From: DAOUJH01 sp965248955
GTDB taxonomy: Bacteria; Chloroflexota; Dehalococcoidia; Lucifugimonadales; QGNO01
Assembly (NCBI GenBank): GCA_965248955.1
Contig: OZ252212.1
Coordinates: 1,860,001-1,924,000 of the forward strand
DNA length: 64,000 nucleotides
Direction of reading: 5' to 3'
Of the stretch, positions 26,778 to 35,533 are shown one piece after another (within the stretch, counting starts at the first letter, position 1; every line of letters starts with the position of its first letter). The notes under the pieces were generated by a model. The model searched no databases. It was not told where the DNA came from and worked only from the letters and a program-made list of their open reading frames with translations. The translations under genes and the position numbers were made by a program.

Positions 26778-28006
26778 CGATTGTTGAAATACCTGAGGGC
26801 GTCTCTCAATGCTTGGATGAGGAAGTCCACTTCCTCGTTGGTGTTGTAGGCGTAGAAGCTGGCGCGCCCCGAAGCGGCAAGTCCCAGCTTGCGGTGCATG
26901 GGCATTACACAGTGGTGACCGGTGCGGATGGCTATGCCCCTCTGGTCAAGGAAGGTGCCAAGGTCGTGGGGGTGGACGTGAGGGTTGTTGAAGGTGACCA
27001 GGCCGCCGCGTATGGCGGGGTCTCTGGGCCCGAGTATATCCAGGTCCTCTTCCAGCGCCTTGAACTCGCTCAAGGCATAGGAGGTTATCTCCACTTCATG
27101 CCTGCGTACGTTCTCCATCCCCAGCGCCTCTAGATAATCTATGGCGGCGCCAAGGGCCACGGCGTCGGCGAAGTTGGGTGTGCCGGCTTCGAAGCGGTTG
27201 GGTAGGTCGTTCCAGGTAGCATGGTCGTACCAGACCTCACGCACCATTTCACCACCACGAAGGAAGGGGTCCATGCCTTCCAGTATCGAAGGCTTGACGT
27301 AAAGGACGCCGATACCGGGAGGGGCCATCATCTTGTGCCCTGAAAAGGCAAGAAAATCGCAGTCGATGCTGGTAACGTCCACCGGCATGTGGGGCACGCT
27401 TTGAGCGCCGTCGATAATGATGGCCGCGCCTACTGCATGGGCGCGCCGGGCCAGCTCTTCCACGGGATTGGTGGCGCCCAGGAAGTTGGATACGTGCACC
27501 GCGGCCACCAGCTTGGTGCGAGGGTTGATCAGGTCGTCGAAAGATGTTGCATCCAGGACTCCACTCTCCACGACAGGTATGTGACGCAGCGTTGCGCCCG
27601 TCATCGCGGCGACTTTCTGCCAGGGCACCAGGTTGCTGTGGTGCTCCATCTCAGTGGTGACTATTTCGTCGCCGGGGCCTATGTTCTGCATGGCCCAGGT
27701 GCTTGCCACCAGGTTGATAGCCTCCGTGGTGTTGCGGACGAAGATAATGCTTTCCACGGCAGGAGAATTGATGAAACCGGCGACTTTCCGGCGGGCGGCT
27801 TCGTAGTGGTCGGTGGCTTCCATGCTCAGAGTGTGGACTCCGCGGTGTACGTTGGAGTTGAAGCTCTGATAGACCTCTACCAGGGCTTCTATAACCTGTT
27901 GGGGCTTCTGTGAAGTGGCGGCGTTGTCCAGGTAGACCAGGGGCACGCCGTTGACGCTCCTTGAGAGAATGGGGAAGTCTTTGCGTATTTCTCTAGCGTT
28001 GAACAT
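26774..28006 (-). CDS. sufS: Cysteine desulfurase SufS
   Basis: This 410-residue PLP enzyme removes sulfur from cysteine for Fe-S cluster assembly. The PLP lysine lies in FSGHKMMAPPGIGVLY, and the persulfide Cys in TGHHCVMPMH near the C-terminus. RNTTEAINLVA and IIDGAQSVPHM bind cofactor. It is the last gene of sufBCDUS and overlaps sufU by 14 bases. With SufU as sulfur acceptor (no SufE seen) it feeds the SufBCD scaffold. Confidence 0.95.
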   Translation of the reverse strand: MFNAREIRKDFPILSRSVNGVPLVYLDNAATSQKPQQVIEALVEVYQSFNSNVHRGVHTLSMEATDHYEAARRKVAGFINSPAVESIIFVRNTTEAINLVASTWAMQNIGPGDEIVTTEMEHHSNLVPWQKVAAMTGATLRHIPVVESGVLDATSFDDLINPRTKLVAAVHVSNFLGATNPVEELARRAHAVGAAIIIDGAQSVPHMPVDVTSIDCDFLAFSGHKMMAPPGIGVLYVKPSILEGMDPFLRGGEMVREVWYDHATWNDLPNRFEAGTPNFADAVALGAAIDYLEALGMENVRRHEVEITSYALSEFKALEEDLDILGPRDPAIRGGLVTFNNPHVHPHDLGTFLDQRGIAIRTGHHCVMPMHRKLGLAASGRASFYAYNTNEEVDFLIQALRDALRYFNNR

Positions 28007-28463
28007 TGTGCTTCCTGTCGGCTGCGCTTTCCGCTATGGCGTCTTGTAGCGCGCTCCAAGTCAGGAGTGCGCATTTGATGCGTATGGGAAACTCCCGTAC
28101 ACCCCGCAGCACGGCCAGCTCTCCTAGAGACTCCTCTTCCTGAGGGCTTAGCTCGTTGCCTTGCATCATGCCTTTGAAAAGCGCCACCATTTCACCGGCT
28201 TTCTCAACGGTGCCTCCCTTGATTGCTTCCGTCATCATAGAGGCGGACGACTGGCTGATGGCGCACCCTTCACCATTGAAGCCCACGTCTGAAACCAGGC
28301 CGTCGTCATCCAGTCTTGCCGTGAGCACCACGCGATCCCCACAGAAGGGGTTGAACCCTTCCGCTTTGAGGTCGGGTTCTTCCAGAAGGTGATGATTGCG
28401 CGGGTTCTTGTAGTGATCCAGGACTATTTCTTGGTATAGCGAGTCCAATCCTTCCATCTGCAT
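27993..28463 (-). CDS. sufU: Sulfur-transfer protein SufU
   Basis: This 156-residue protein starts at ATG 28463 (MQMEGLDSLYQEIVLDHYKNPRN), the family N-terminus; codons upstream run back into sufD and are not conserved. Conserved Cys residues appear in NPFCGDRV, GEGCAISQSSAS and RIKCALL, matching the zinc/sulfur-transfer site of SufU. The insertion between the second and third Cys separates SufU from IscU. It takes persulfide sulfur from SufS. Gaps of 13 bases to sufD and a 14-base overlap with sufS show tight coupling. Confidence 0.92.
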   Translation of the reverse strand: MQMEGLDSLYQEIVLDHYKNPRNHHLLEEPDLKAEGFNPFCGDRVVLTARLDDDGLVSDVGFNGEGCAISQSSASMMTEAIKGGTVEKAGEMVALFKGMMQGNELSPQEEESLGELAVLRGVREFPIRIKCALLTWSALQDAIAESAADRKHNVQR

Positions 28464-28476
28464 ATTATCGTATCGC

Positions 28477-29847
28477 TCAGTTGGCTTCCTGGGGTTCCTC
28501 TTCCGGGGATGATCCCACGAGCCAGTCCTCCAGCTTGGAATGGACAAGGCCGCTGATGTGGTCGCGCAGCTGGTCCTGCTTGATGCTGTCTATTACCTCA
28601 GCCACGAAGCCGTGGATGACGAAATTGCGGGCCGTGATCTCGTCCATGCCGCGAGAGCGCAGGTAGAACATCGCGTCGTCGTCAATCTGGCCGCAGGCGG
28701 CGCCGTGGCCGCACCTTACATCGTCCGTATATACCCAGAACGCGGGCTTGGTGTCCGCTTCTGCATCTTTGGAGAGGAGGAGGTTCTTGTCTACCTGGTA
28801 TGCGTTGACGCCCTTGGCGTCTTCACGGACTATTATGCTGCCGTGGAACACGGAGCGGGACTTGCCATCCAGGATTCCCTTGTAGAGCTCGTTGGCCGTG
28901 GTGTTGCCCTTGATGTGCTCTATGATTACCTGGTTGTCCACGTGCTGCGTTCCGCTCACCATGTAAAGCCCGTTGAGCATGGTCGAAGCGCCTTCTTCCG
29001 TCATGCGGGCGTTGAGATTGTTCCTCACCAGGCCTCCCCCCAGGTCTATATTGACCGATGAGAAGTAGCTGTCCCTGGCCAGCACCGCTTCCGTATTGGT
29101 TATCTGGTACGCCTTATCGGAGTGGCGTTGCACCTTGTAGTACCTCAGCGAAGCGCCCGCGCCAAGCACAATCTCCGTGACCGCGTTGGATAGATAGATG
29201 CCGTTTGAAAGACCCACGTGGCTTTCTATTATGCTGGCGGAAGTGTCCCGGCCTGTGAGAACAAGAACCCGAGGGTAAATGTCTATCTCTTCATTGTGGG
29301 CGGTGGTGATGAAGAGGAGGTGAATGGGCTCTTCCAGCATGGTGCCGCTGTCCAGGTGGATGAAAGCGCCGTCTTGAAGAAAGGCGGTGTTGAGAGCTAC
29401 AAAGGCGTTGTCGTCATAGGCCGCGTGCCGCGCCACGTGCTGCTCCGCCATGGAGCCGGGGCCGGACAGCACGGAGGCTATGCTCTCTATCCTGGCGCCA
29501 TTGGGCAGAGAACCGAGGGAGGATAGCTGCGGGTTGAATTTGCCGTCCACGAACACGGCAAGGTGCCACCGGCCATGTCCCGGGTTGTAGGGGAGAAGCT
29601 GTGCGGGGTCTACGGCATTGAGCCGGGTGGCTGGTCGGAAGGCGTGCCTGGCAAGGGGGCGAATGTCCGTGTATTTCCATTCTTCGTTGCCCCGCCGCGC
29701 TGTGGGGAAGCCCAGTTCGTTGAACCTGGCGAACGCCGACTTGCGCAGTCCTTGCACCCAAGAGGGGTGGGTGGGGGAACAGTCCTTCTCCAAGGAATCG
29801 AAGGCGGCAATGTAGTTCTCCAGGCTGGTTAGTTGCTTTGTTGCCAT
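28477..29847 (-). CDS. sufD: Fe-S assembly scaffold subunit SufD
   Basis: This 456-residue SufD-type beta-helix protein starts at ATG 29847 (MATKQLTSLENYIAAFDSL), four bases after the sufC stop. The N-terminal helices with GFPTARRGNEEWKYTDIRPL and the core GASLRYYKVQRHS ... HVDNQVIIEH ... GKSRSVFHGSI are typical, as is the C-terminal GQIDDDAMFYLRSRGM ... FVAEVIDSI. With SufB and SufC it forms the SufBC2D complex. No strong SD precedes it, so translation is probably coupled to sufC. Confidence 0.93.
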   Translation of the reverse strand: MATKQLTSLENYIAAFDSLEKDCSPTHPSWVQGLRKSAFARFNELGFPTARRGNEEWKYTDIRPLARHAFRPATRLNAVDPAQLLPYNPGHGRWHLAVFVDGKFNPQLSSLGSLPNGARIESIASVLSGPGSMAEQHVARHAAYDDNAFVALNTAFLQDGAFIHLDSGTMLEEPIHLLFITTAHNEEIDIYPRVLVLTGRDTSASIIESHVGLSNGIYLSNAVTEIVLGAGASLRYYKVQRHSDKAYQITNTEAVLARDSYFSSVNIDLGGGLVRNNLNARMTEEGASTMLNGLYMVSGTQHVDNQVIIEHIKGNTTANELYKGILDGKSRSVFHGSIIVREDAKGVNAYQVDKNLLLSKDAEADTKPAFWVYTDDVRCGHGAACGQIDDDAMFYLRSRGMDEITARNFVIHGFVAEVIDSIKQDQLRDHISGLVHSKLEDWLVGSSPEEEPQEAN

Positions 29848-29851
29848 GTGA

Positions 29852-30619
29852 TCAACTGCTGACGGATCTGGCGGCTTCCTCCAACTCGTCGTAGCCGTTT
29901 GCTTCAATTTCGTGAGCAAGGTTGGCGCCGCCAGACTTGACGATGCGCCCATCTATGAGTACGTGGACAAAGTCCGGGGTCAGATAGTTCAGTATGCGCT
30001 GGTAATGGGTAACCAGCAGTATGGCGTGATCGGAGCGGCGAAAGCCGTTGATGCCGGCGGCCACCTCCCGGAGCGCGTCGATGTCCAGGCCGGAATCGGT
30101 CTCGTCCAGGATGGCAAGCCGCGGCTCTAGCACCGCCATTTGGAAGATCTCCATACGCTTCTTCTCGCCGCCGGAGAAGCCCTGGTTGACGTTGCGCTGA
30201 ACAAACGCCGGGTCTATCTCCCAGCTGGCCAGCTTGTCCCTGAGTAGGCGGTTGAATTTGATGGGGTCAAGCTCCTCTTCACCACGGCTCTTGCGCAATG
30301 AGTTATAGGCGGCTCGAAGGAACTGGTCGAAGCGGACGCCGGGAATCTCCACGGGGTGCTGAAAAGATAGGAAGATGCCGGCCCTGGCGCGGAACTCGGG
30401 CAGCATCTCCAGCAGCGGCTGGCCATCCAGGGCGGCCTGGCCGGAAAAGACCTTATAGCCGGTATGACCGGCGAGCACGTTGGCCAGGGTGCTCTTTCCT
30501 GAGCCGTTGGGCCCCATGATGGCGTGCACTTCGCCTTCGTTGACGGTAAGGCTGATCCCTTTGAGGATCTCCATCTCTCCCACGCCGGCGTAGAGGTCTT
30601 TGATTTCCAGTAATGTCAT
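29852..30619 (-). CDS. sufC: Fe-S assembly ATPase SufC
   Basis: This 255-residue ABC-type ATPase has Walker A GPNGSGKST, signature FSGGEKKRMEI, Walker B LAILDETDSGLDIDALR and the SufC-typical THYQRILNYLTPDFVHVL. It powers conformational change of the SufBCD scaffold rather than membrane transport. It begins on the base after the sufB stop. Confidence 0.96.
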   Translation of the reverse strand: MTLLEIKDLYAGVGEMEILKGISLTVNEGEVHAIMGPNGSGKSTLANVLAGHTGYKVFSGQAALDGQPLLEMLPEFRARAGIFLSFQHPVEIPGVRFDQFLRAAYNSLRKSRGEEELDPIKFNRLLRDKLASWEIDPAFVQRNVNQGFSGGEKKRMEIFQMAVLEPRLAILDETDSGLDIDALREVAAGINGFRRSDHAILLVTHYQRILNYLTPDFVHVLIDGRIVKSGGANLAHEIEANGYDELEEAARSVSS

Positions 30620-32098
30620 CTATCCCACGGCGCCTTCCAGATTAGCCTCCAGCAGCCTGGTCGCTTCTACGGCGAATTCAAAGGGAAGCTGCTTGAATAC
30701 CTCCTTGCAGAAGCCGTTGATGATCATGGTGTGGGCGTCTTCTATGGAGATGCCGCGCTGGTTGCAGTAGAAGAGCTGCTCCTCACTGACGCGGGACGTG
30801 AAAGCTTCGTGCTCCAGGTGGGACGAGTTATTCCGCACCTCCACGTAGGGGGTGGTGTGGGCGCCGCACCGGTCGCCAATGAGCAGCGAGTCGCACTGGG
30901 TGAAGTTCCAGGAATTGTCGGCGGTGGGCATGACCCGCACCAAGCCGCGGTAGGTGTTCTGCCCCTCGCCTGCGGAGATGCCCTTTGCAATGACGGTGCT
31001 GCGGGTGTTCTTCCCCATGTGGATCATCTTCGTGCCCGTGTCGGCCTGCTGGCGACCCTTGGCCAGCGCCACCGAGTAGAACTCGCCGATGGAGTTATCG
31101 CCCTGCAGAAGCACGCCCGGATACTTCCAGGTGATTGCAGAGCCGGTCTCCACCTGGGTCCAGGATATCTTGGAGTTCTTGCCCAGGCATTTGCCCCGCT
31201 TGGTAACGAAATTGTAGATGCCGCCCACCCCTTTTTCGTTCCCGGGGTACCAGTTCTGGATGGTTGAGTACTTGATCTCGGCGTCATCCAGGGTGATCAG
31301 CTCTACTACGGCGGCGTGAAGCTGGTTCTCGTCGCGCATTGGGGCGCTGCAGCCCTCCAAATAGCTGACGTAGCTGCCCTCGTCCGCGATGATCAGGGTC
31401 CGTTCAAACTGTCCGGTGTTCTCCGCATTGATGCGGAAATAGGTGGTCAGTTCCATGGGGCAGCGCACGCCCTTCGGTATATAGCAGAAAGACCCGTCCG
31501 AGAAGACTGCGGAGTTCAGCGTCGCATAGAAGTTGTCGGTGTACGGCACCACCGAGCCAAGGTACTTTCGCACCAGGTCCGGGTAGTCACGGATCGCTTC
31601 CGACATGGAGCAGAAGATGATCCCCTGCTTGGCCAGCGTCTCTTTGAACGTGGTGGCAATGGAAACGCTGTCGAATATGGCGTCCACGGCAACGCCGGCA
31701 AGGCGCTTCTGCTCTTGCAGGGGTATGCCCAGCTTTTCGTAGGTCTTCAGGATCTCGGGGTCCACCTCGTCCAGGCTCTCGTAGGACGGCGTCTCTCTGG
31801 GAGCGGCATAGTAGGAGATGGCCTGGAAATCTATGGGCGGATAGTGAACGTTGGCCCACGTGGGTAGTTGCTCCCTTTCCAACAGCTTCATGAAGTGGTG
31901 GAAAGCCTTCATGCGCCATTCCAGCATGAACTCCGGTTCGTTCTTCTTGGCCGAGATCCAGCGTACCGTCTCTTCGGTCAGGCCGGGAGGCGCCGACTCC
32001 TGTTCGATGTCGGTGACCCAGCCGTACTTGTAGTCCTGCGCCGCTACATCCTTGACGACTCTGTTGGTCTCTGCAGTGGTATTGTTTGTTGTGGTCAT
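30620..32098 (-). CDS. sufB: Fe-S assembly scaffold subunit SufB
   Basis: This 492-residue SufB has the characteristic QDYKYGWVTDIEQESAPPGL opening, GSFCYIPKGVRCPMELTTYFRIN, EGCSAPMRDENQLHAAVVEL and KGISAGEGQNTYRGLV near the C-terminal third. The final ISIEDAHTMIINGFCKEV contains the conserved late motif. It is the main scaffold on which clusters assemble. It is the first gene of the suf operon, with a leader of about 100 bases carrying an extended -10 promoter and a palindrome over the start site. Confidence 0.96.
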   Translation of the reverse strand: MTTTNNTTAETNRVVKDVAAQDYKYGWVTDIEQESAPPGLTEETVRWISAKKNEPEFMLEWRMKAFHHFMKLLEREQLPTWANVHYPPIDFQAISYYAAPRETPSYESLDEVDPEILKTYEKLGIPLQEQKRLAGVAVDAIFDSVSIATTFKETLAKQGIIFCSMSEAIRDYPDLVRKYLGSVVPYTDNFYATLNSAVFSDGSFCYIPKGVRCPMELTTYFRINAENTGQFERTLIIADEGSYVSYLEGCSAPMRDENQLHAAVVELITLDDAEIKYSTIQNWYPGNEKGVGGIYNFVTKRGKCLGKNSKISWTQVETGSAITWKYPGVLLQGDNSIGEFYSVALAKGRQQADTGTKMIHMGKNTRSTVIAKGISAGEGQNTYRGLVRVMPTADNSWNFTQCDSLLIGDRCGAHTTPYVEVRNNSSHLEHEAFTSRVSEEQLFYCNQRGISIEDAHTMIINGFCKEVFKQLPFEFAVEATRLLEANLEGAVG

Positions 32099-32182
32099 TC
32101 AGTTACCTCAGCCGTTTGCCTGAACGGTAGAGCCATGCAATAGCTATAGATCCGGCTCCAAGCTACCAAGCCCAAACTCGAA

Positions 32183-32205
32183 TTGTTGACCTATAAAGTC
32201 AACAA
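32183..32205 (-). promoter_or_regulatory. Palindromic operator at the suf transcription start
   Basis: TTGTTGAC (32183-32190), seven bases CTATAAA, then GTCAACAA (32198-32205): a perfect 8-bp inverted repeat. It begins three bases downstream of the suf -10 hexamer, so a bound regulator would cover the start of transcription. Shape and position suggest control by a dimeric repressor sensing Fe-S status; no regulator gene is in the window. Confidence 0.65.
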
Positions 32206-32208
32206 TCT

Positions 32209-32237
32209 ATTCTAGCACTTGAGCTTTAATTGGGCAA
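32209..32237 (-). promoter_or_regulatory. suf operon promoter
   Basis: On the minus strand, TTGCCC (32232-32237), a 17-base spacer, and TAGAAT (32209-32214) with an extended TG one base before it. It points into sufB, whose ATG lies about 110 bases downstream. Confidence 0.65.
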
Positions 32238-32297
32238 ACTATATACCAAAAGCAGGGAAGTCCAAAACAAACCCGGTTTCTGTCACCTCTCTCGTCC

Positions 32298-33155
32298 TTA
32301 TTTGTGGTCTCGTAGTTTGACCAGTAGCTGCCCAAAGGGTTGTGACACCGCAGAGCCGAACAACATGCTTACTACCGCGCCCGATACCGCGACCCAAATG
32401 GGCTCTGCTTGGTGGGTATAAACCGCCAGCATCGTGAGGGAAACAAGCGGCGCGGCTAGCAAGAACATACTTAGGGCTTTCATCCCGTGCACTCGGAATT
32501 GCAAACACTCACCAGAATTCTTAGCCTTCTTAGCGCGCTCCAAGAGCACTAACACTCCCTTGGCGAACAACACCCATAGCGCGCATCCGTAGGACGCGAC
32601 CATGAAGGGAGCCGCCACGAAATCAAGCAACTCGCGCGTCAGGGTTTGCGGACTAAACAGTGTGATGGAGGTTAGGGCGGCCATTGGAACAAACCAGACT
32701 TTGAGAATAAGGCTGTCGCCCGCGACCTTCCAGTAGAGCAATACGGCGGGAGCAGACATCATGAGTAGCAAGGCGGTGCCGCCCAAGCCTGGGATGCCCT
32801 CCTTAAAGCCAACGGCCATAAGGATCAGCGCCATTGCCACCGCGAGGAGACCTACGGCTTCCCAAATCTCTCGCCGCCACTTCTGCTGCTTATTAGGTAG
32901 GCCACTTATAAAGGGGAGAAGCAGCAAGATGGCAACGATCAAGGTGATCGTTGCTTTGTTAGACAGACTCTGGTTAGGGGCGGCGTACAAGATAAAGGCG
33001 GCGAATGTCGCCAGCCCAACAGTATTTATAAAGAAGGGGGCTAGTTTCTTTAACCTTTGCCCAGCTGACAGGTTACATCCGAATAGTGCTCTACAATAGT
33101 TCTGTACACCTGTCTTCCACGTCTGTATTATCTTCCTGATCTCTACTCTTGCCAT
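32298..33155 (-). CDS. Hypothetical multi-spanning membrane protein
   Basis: This 285-residue protein has a polar N-terminus (about 1-38) followed by eight or so hydrophobic segments, for example FINTVGLATFAAFILYA, LIVAILLLLPFISG, LLAVAMALILMAV, TALLLMMSAPAVLLY and the terminal WVAVSGAVVSMLFGSAV. I do not recognise the family. Base composition is visibly more AT-rich than the flanking suf and prenyl synthase genes, suggesting a separate origin. A purine-rich SD lies upstream of the ATG. Confidence 0.65.
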   Translation of the reverse strand: MARVEIRKIIQTWKTGVQNYCRALFGCNLSAGQRLKKLAPFFINTVGLATFAAFILYAAPNQSLSNKATITLIVAILLLLPFISGLPNKQQKWRREIWEAVGLLAVAMALILMAVGFKEGIPGLGGTALLLMMSAPAVLLYWKVAGDSLILKVWFVPMAALTSITLFSPQTLTRELLDFVAAPFMVASYGCALWVLFAKGVLVLLERAKKAKNSGECLQFRVHGMKALSMFLLAAPLVSLTMLAVYTHQAEPIWVAVSGAVVSMLFGSAVSQPFGQLLVKLRDHK

Positions 33156-33274
33156 ATCTCATTCTATTCTCCTTGTACCATATAGTGCATATCAAAGCTA
33201 ATTCCTGACGAATCTTCAGGCCAAAACCAGAGGGTTCGTGTCAATCTGCCCTCACATTCACCACGTCCTCAGAC

Positions 33275-33913
33275 TTAAAAAAGCTCCTTTAGGACCGCCC
33301 AAGCAACTTGCGGCCACTCCCAGATATTCGCACTCCCCAGTGCCGTGACTGCCCTTTTTATCAGTGTTGCAAGGACGCCCAATGCCGCTAATAAGAGCAT
33401 TAAACTGCCCAGCAGGATAGGAAGCACTAACCAAGGCCCGAAGAGGAAGCCGGTCAAGCTAGAACCGAGTCCAAAGTTCTGAGTGAGGTAAGTCCCTCGT
33501 CTGCTCTTGGCGACGCCGACCCCGATGTGACGATAGTCCGGGTGTAAGAGGTTCCTGCGGTGGCCAGTGCTGTTCATCCAGGAGATTACCGCCGCCTTAC
33601 CCAGCTTCCAATCAGAGTTCCAGACAAACCTGCTCCGGTAGGTTGCGCCGCTTCGCCTGGACCCGAGGTTCATCCAGATGTTCTCTCCGGTTCCATGCCA
33701 ATATCCCGCCCTTGCCGCCCGGTCGGACGGCGTACTACCTCCCTGCCCCCTATGGCTAAAGCGCCCCGTCTTTGACATCCATCGGCTGTGGCCGCGCGCC
33801 GCCTTAGCCAACGCCCGGTTGCCAGATAGGGGCGACAAGCCGCGCTTGCGTCGTTCTTTGTTGGTGTAGTGTAGGATGCTCCGTTCCACAACCTTGGTGG
33901 ACAGCCACGCCAT
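33275..33913 (-). CDS. CAP (SCP-like) domain protein with C-terminal membrane segment
   Basis: This 212-residue protein starts at ATG 33913 with GGAGGT eight bases upstream. The CAP fold is clear: LHYTNKERRKRGLSPL, ALAKAARGHSRWMSKTGRFSHRG, ATGENIW-like GTGENIWMN, WMNSTGHRRNLLHPDYRHIGVGV and YLTQNFG. Conserved His and Glu residues of the CAP cavity are present. The C-terminal third contains one long hydrophobic segment (PWLVLPILLGSLMLLLAALGVLATLI), so it is probably membrane-tethered. There is no classic signal peptide. Bacterial CAP proteins have varied, mostly unknown, roles. Confidence 0.8.
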   Translation of the reverse strand: MAWLSTKVVERSILHYTNKERRKRGLSPLSGNRALAKAARGHSRWMSKTGRFSHRGQGGSTPSDRAARAGYWHGTGENIWMNLGSRRSGATYRSRFVWNSDWKLGKAAVISWMNSTGHRRNLLHPDYRHIGVGVAKSRRGTYLTQNFGLGSSLTGFLFGPWLVLPILLGSLMLLLAALGVLATLIKRAVTALGSANIWEWPQVAWAVLKELF

Positions 33914-34185
33914 ATCTAGCGACCTCCAGAATCAATCATCTGTGGATGGGCTGGATGCCACGTCACTCAAACCGCCTACTTCCCCAGTACTTGCAGTATG
34001 ACCTCTCGGGGATTTGGCCCGTCAAGCTCTACGAAGAACACGCTTTGTCAGTGCCCCCTGCCATCTCCTCCTTCCCCATGCCAACCCGCTCACGCTATCC
34101 TCTGTCCATGCGTATATGCCTATTCAACCCGCTTTACAATCGTATCAGACATACTCGCCGGAGCCGTTACGACAACCTCCCATGT

Positions 34186-34240
34186 CATACGGAGCCTGTC
34201 CTGAGCTTGAAGTTTACCCTGAGCAAAGTCGAAGGGAAGG
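34186..34240 (+). repeat. REP-like intergenic repeat
   Basis: The segment contains CATACGGAGCCTGTCCTGAG followed by a second part CCCTGAGCAAAGTCGAAGGG. It resembles the common intergenic 'cctgagc...gtcgaaggg' repeats found scattered in many bacterial genomes. Only one copy is seen here. Confidence 0.45.
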
Positions 34241-34245
34241 AAATC

Positions 34246-34322
34246 GGAATTGTTTTCCCGTATTTTCAAGAAAATGGCTCGCATTTAGCCTTGCAGCTTG
34301 ACATAACGTCTGAAACAATTCC
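34246..34322 (+). repeat. Dispersed ~75-bp element, copy 1 (MITE-like)
   Basis: It begins GGAATTGTTTTCCC and ends TGAAACAATTCC, so its ends form an inverted repeat. The interior (GGCTCGCATTTAGCCTTG, then ACATAACGT) matches a second copy at 42015-42089 over its full length at roughly 80% identity by eye. It lies in the gene-free stretch next to the prenyl synthase stop. Confidence 0.75.
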
Positions 34323-34477
34323 CCTTCTCAGGCACAACCGCCACTCCACCGTAAACGCCATCTCACGCCTAGCAACCGTTTTCACGCCACACAAAAAACG
34401 ACTTATGTCAAGCAGCAACCCTGCCACTGTGGCCAACTCGGCTCCTACGACGTCCGACGTGCCGCTTTGCCGCAGAC

Positions 34478-35533
34478 TCACCTTGTTCGGGTCAAGAGGA
34501 AGTCCACCAGTTCACTGAGATGGTTATGGTGGACAGGAGAGAGCTCCGCCGCGCCGATGGTCTCCATGGCTTGGCGCCCCAGCTCCTCCGTGAGGGACTC
34601 GGCGCGTTCCTTGGAGCCCGTCTTCTCAAGCATATCAAGCGCTTGTTGAACGTCGGCCTCATCAATGGACTCCTTGCGGAGAATGTCCTTGATGCTCTCG
34701 ATAGTAGAGTCGTCACCGTTTTGAAGCGCGTGGACAACGGGGAACGTCTTCTTCTTGCGCAGGATGTCGCTTCCCACGGCTTTGCCTGTAACGGAGGGAT
34801 CGCCCCAGACTCCGAGGATGTCGTCCCGTATCTGGAACAGATTGCCTAAGTAGCGCCCCGCTTTGGCCAGCAAGCAGGCCATTTCACGGTCGCCTGAGCC
34901 TACGAAGGCGCCCACCTCCAGGGCGCATGAGATGAGCGCGCCCGTCTTGCGTGAAATCATGTCCAGGTATTCGCCGGTGGTGACGTCCAGCCGTTGCTCG
35001 AACGATATGTCCAGGTACTGGCCTTCTATCATCTCCAGACTGCTTTGGGTGAGGCGGGATGAAGCATACAGGAGACGTTCCCCGGGGACTTTCTGCGATT
35101 GGGATAGAGCCAGGAAAGCGAGATTGAACATCACGCTGCCCGCGGTGAGCGCTTTGCGTTCACCCCAGATGGCCCACAGGGTAGGACGATGGTGTCGAAG
35201 CACGTCCCCGTCCTCTATATCGTCGTGGATCAGGGAGAAGTTGTGGATCAGCTCTATGGAGGATGCGGCGGCCAGAGCGGATTCCGTGGAGCCGCCGGCA
35301 GCCTGGCAGGCCAGAAGGAGCAGCGCTGGGCGCAGCCGTTTGCCTTCGGTGTCCTGCCTGGGCTTGCCGTCTTTGTCGCACCAGCCCATGTGGTAGCGCA
35401 AGGAGGTATAGGGAGCGATGTCCTGCTCAGGAATCTCTTCTCGGAGAGCGTTCTCCAGAAGGTCGCGGTATTCCCAGAGGACTGAGGGTAAGTCTACGGA
35501 GGGGGCCGGCTGCGAGCGGCCGGTTTCAGCCAT
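34478..35533 (-). CDS. Polyprenyl (farnesyl/geranylgeranyl) diphosphate synthase
   Basis: This protein of about 351 residues condenses isopentenyl diphosphate with allylic diphosphates. First Asp-rich motif IHDDIEDGD; second motif QIRDDILGVWGD followed by TGKAVGSDILRKKKTFPVV; KRLRPALLLLACQAAGG precedes the first. The start used is ATG 35533 (MAETGRSQPAPS); an in-frame TTG at 35551 would add six residues. It overlaps the upstream M20 peptidase by eight bases. Product chain length cannot be set from sequence alone; the DDxxD spacing fits C15-C20 products. Confidence 0.88.
   Translation of the reverse strand: MAETGRSQPAPSVDLPSVLWEYRDLLENALREEIPEQDIAPYTSLRYHMGWCDKDGKPRQDTEGKRLRPALLLLACQAAGGSTESALAAASSIELIHNFSLIHDDIEDGDVLRHHRPTLWAIWGERKALTAGSVMFNLAFLALSQSQKVPGERLLYASSRLTQSSLEMIEGQYLDISFEQRLDVTTGEYLDMISRKTGALISCALEVGAFVGSGDREMACLLAKAGRYLGNLFQIRDDILGVWGDPSVTGKAVGSDILRKKKTFPVVHALQNGDDSTIESIKDILRKESIDEADVQQALDMLEKTGSKERAESLTEELGRQAMETIGAAELSPVHHNHLSELVDFLLTRTR

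Larger units (their letters stand above)
33914..34477. other. 564-base gap without a convincing gene
   Basis: Reading frames here are short, overlap in conflicting directions and lack SD sites or family matches. The gap holds a REP-like repeat (about 34186-34240) and one copy of a dispersed ~75-bp element (34246-34322). Composition is AT-richer than the neighbourhood. Confidence 0.6.

Noticed and set aside
33914..34477. Small ORFs in the gene-poor gap before the prenyl synthase
   Set aside because: They span the REP-like and MITE-like repeats, conflict with each other in strand and frame, and have no SD sites.
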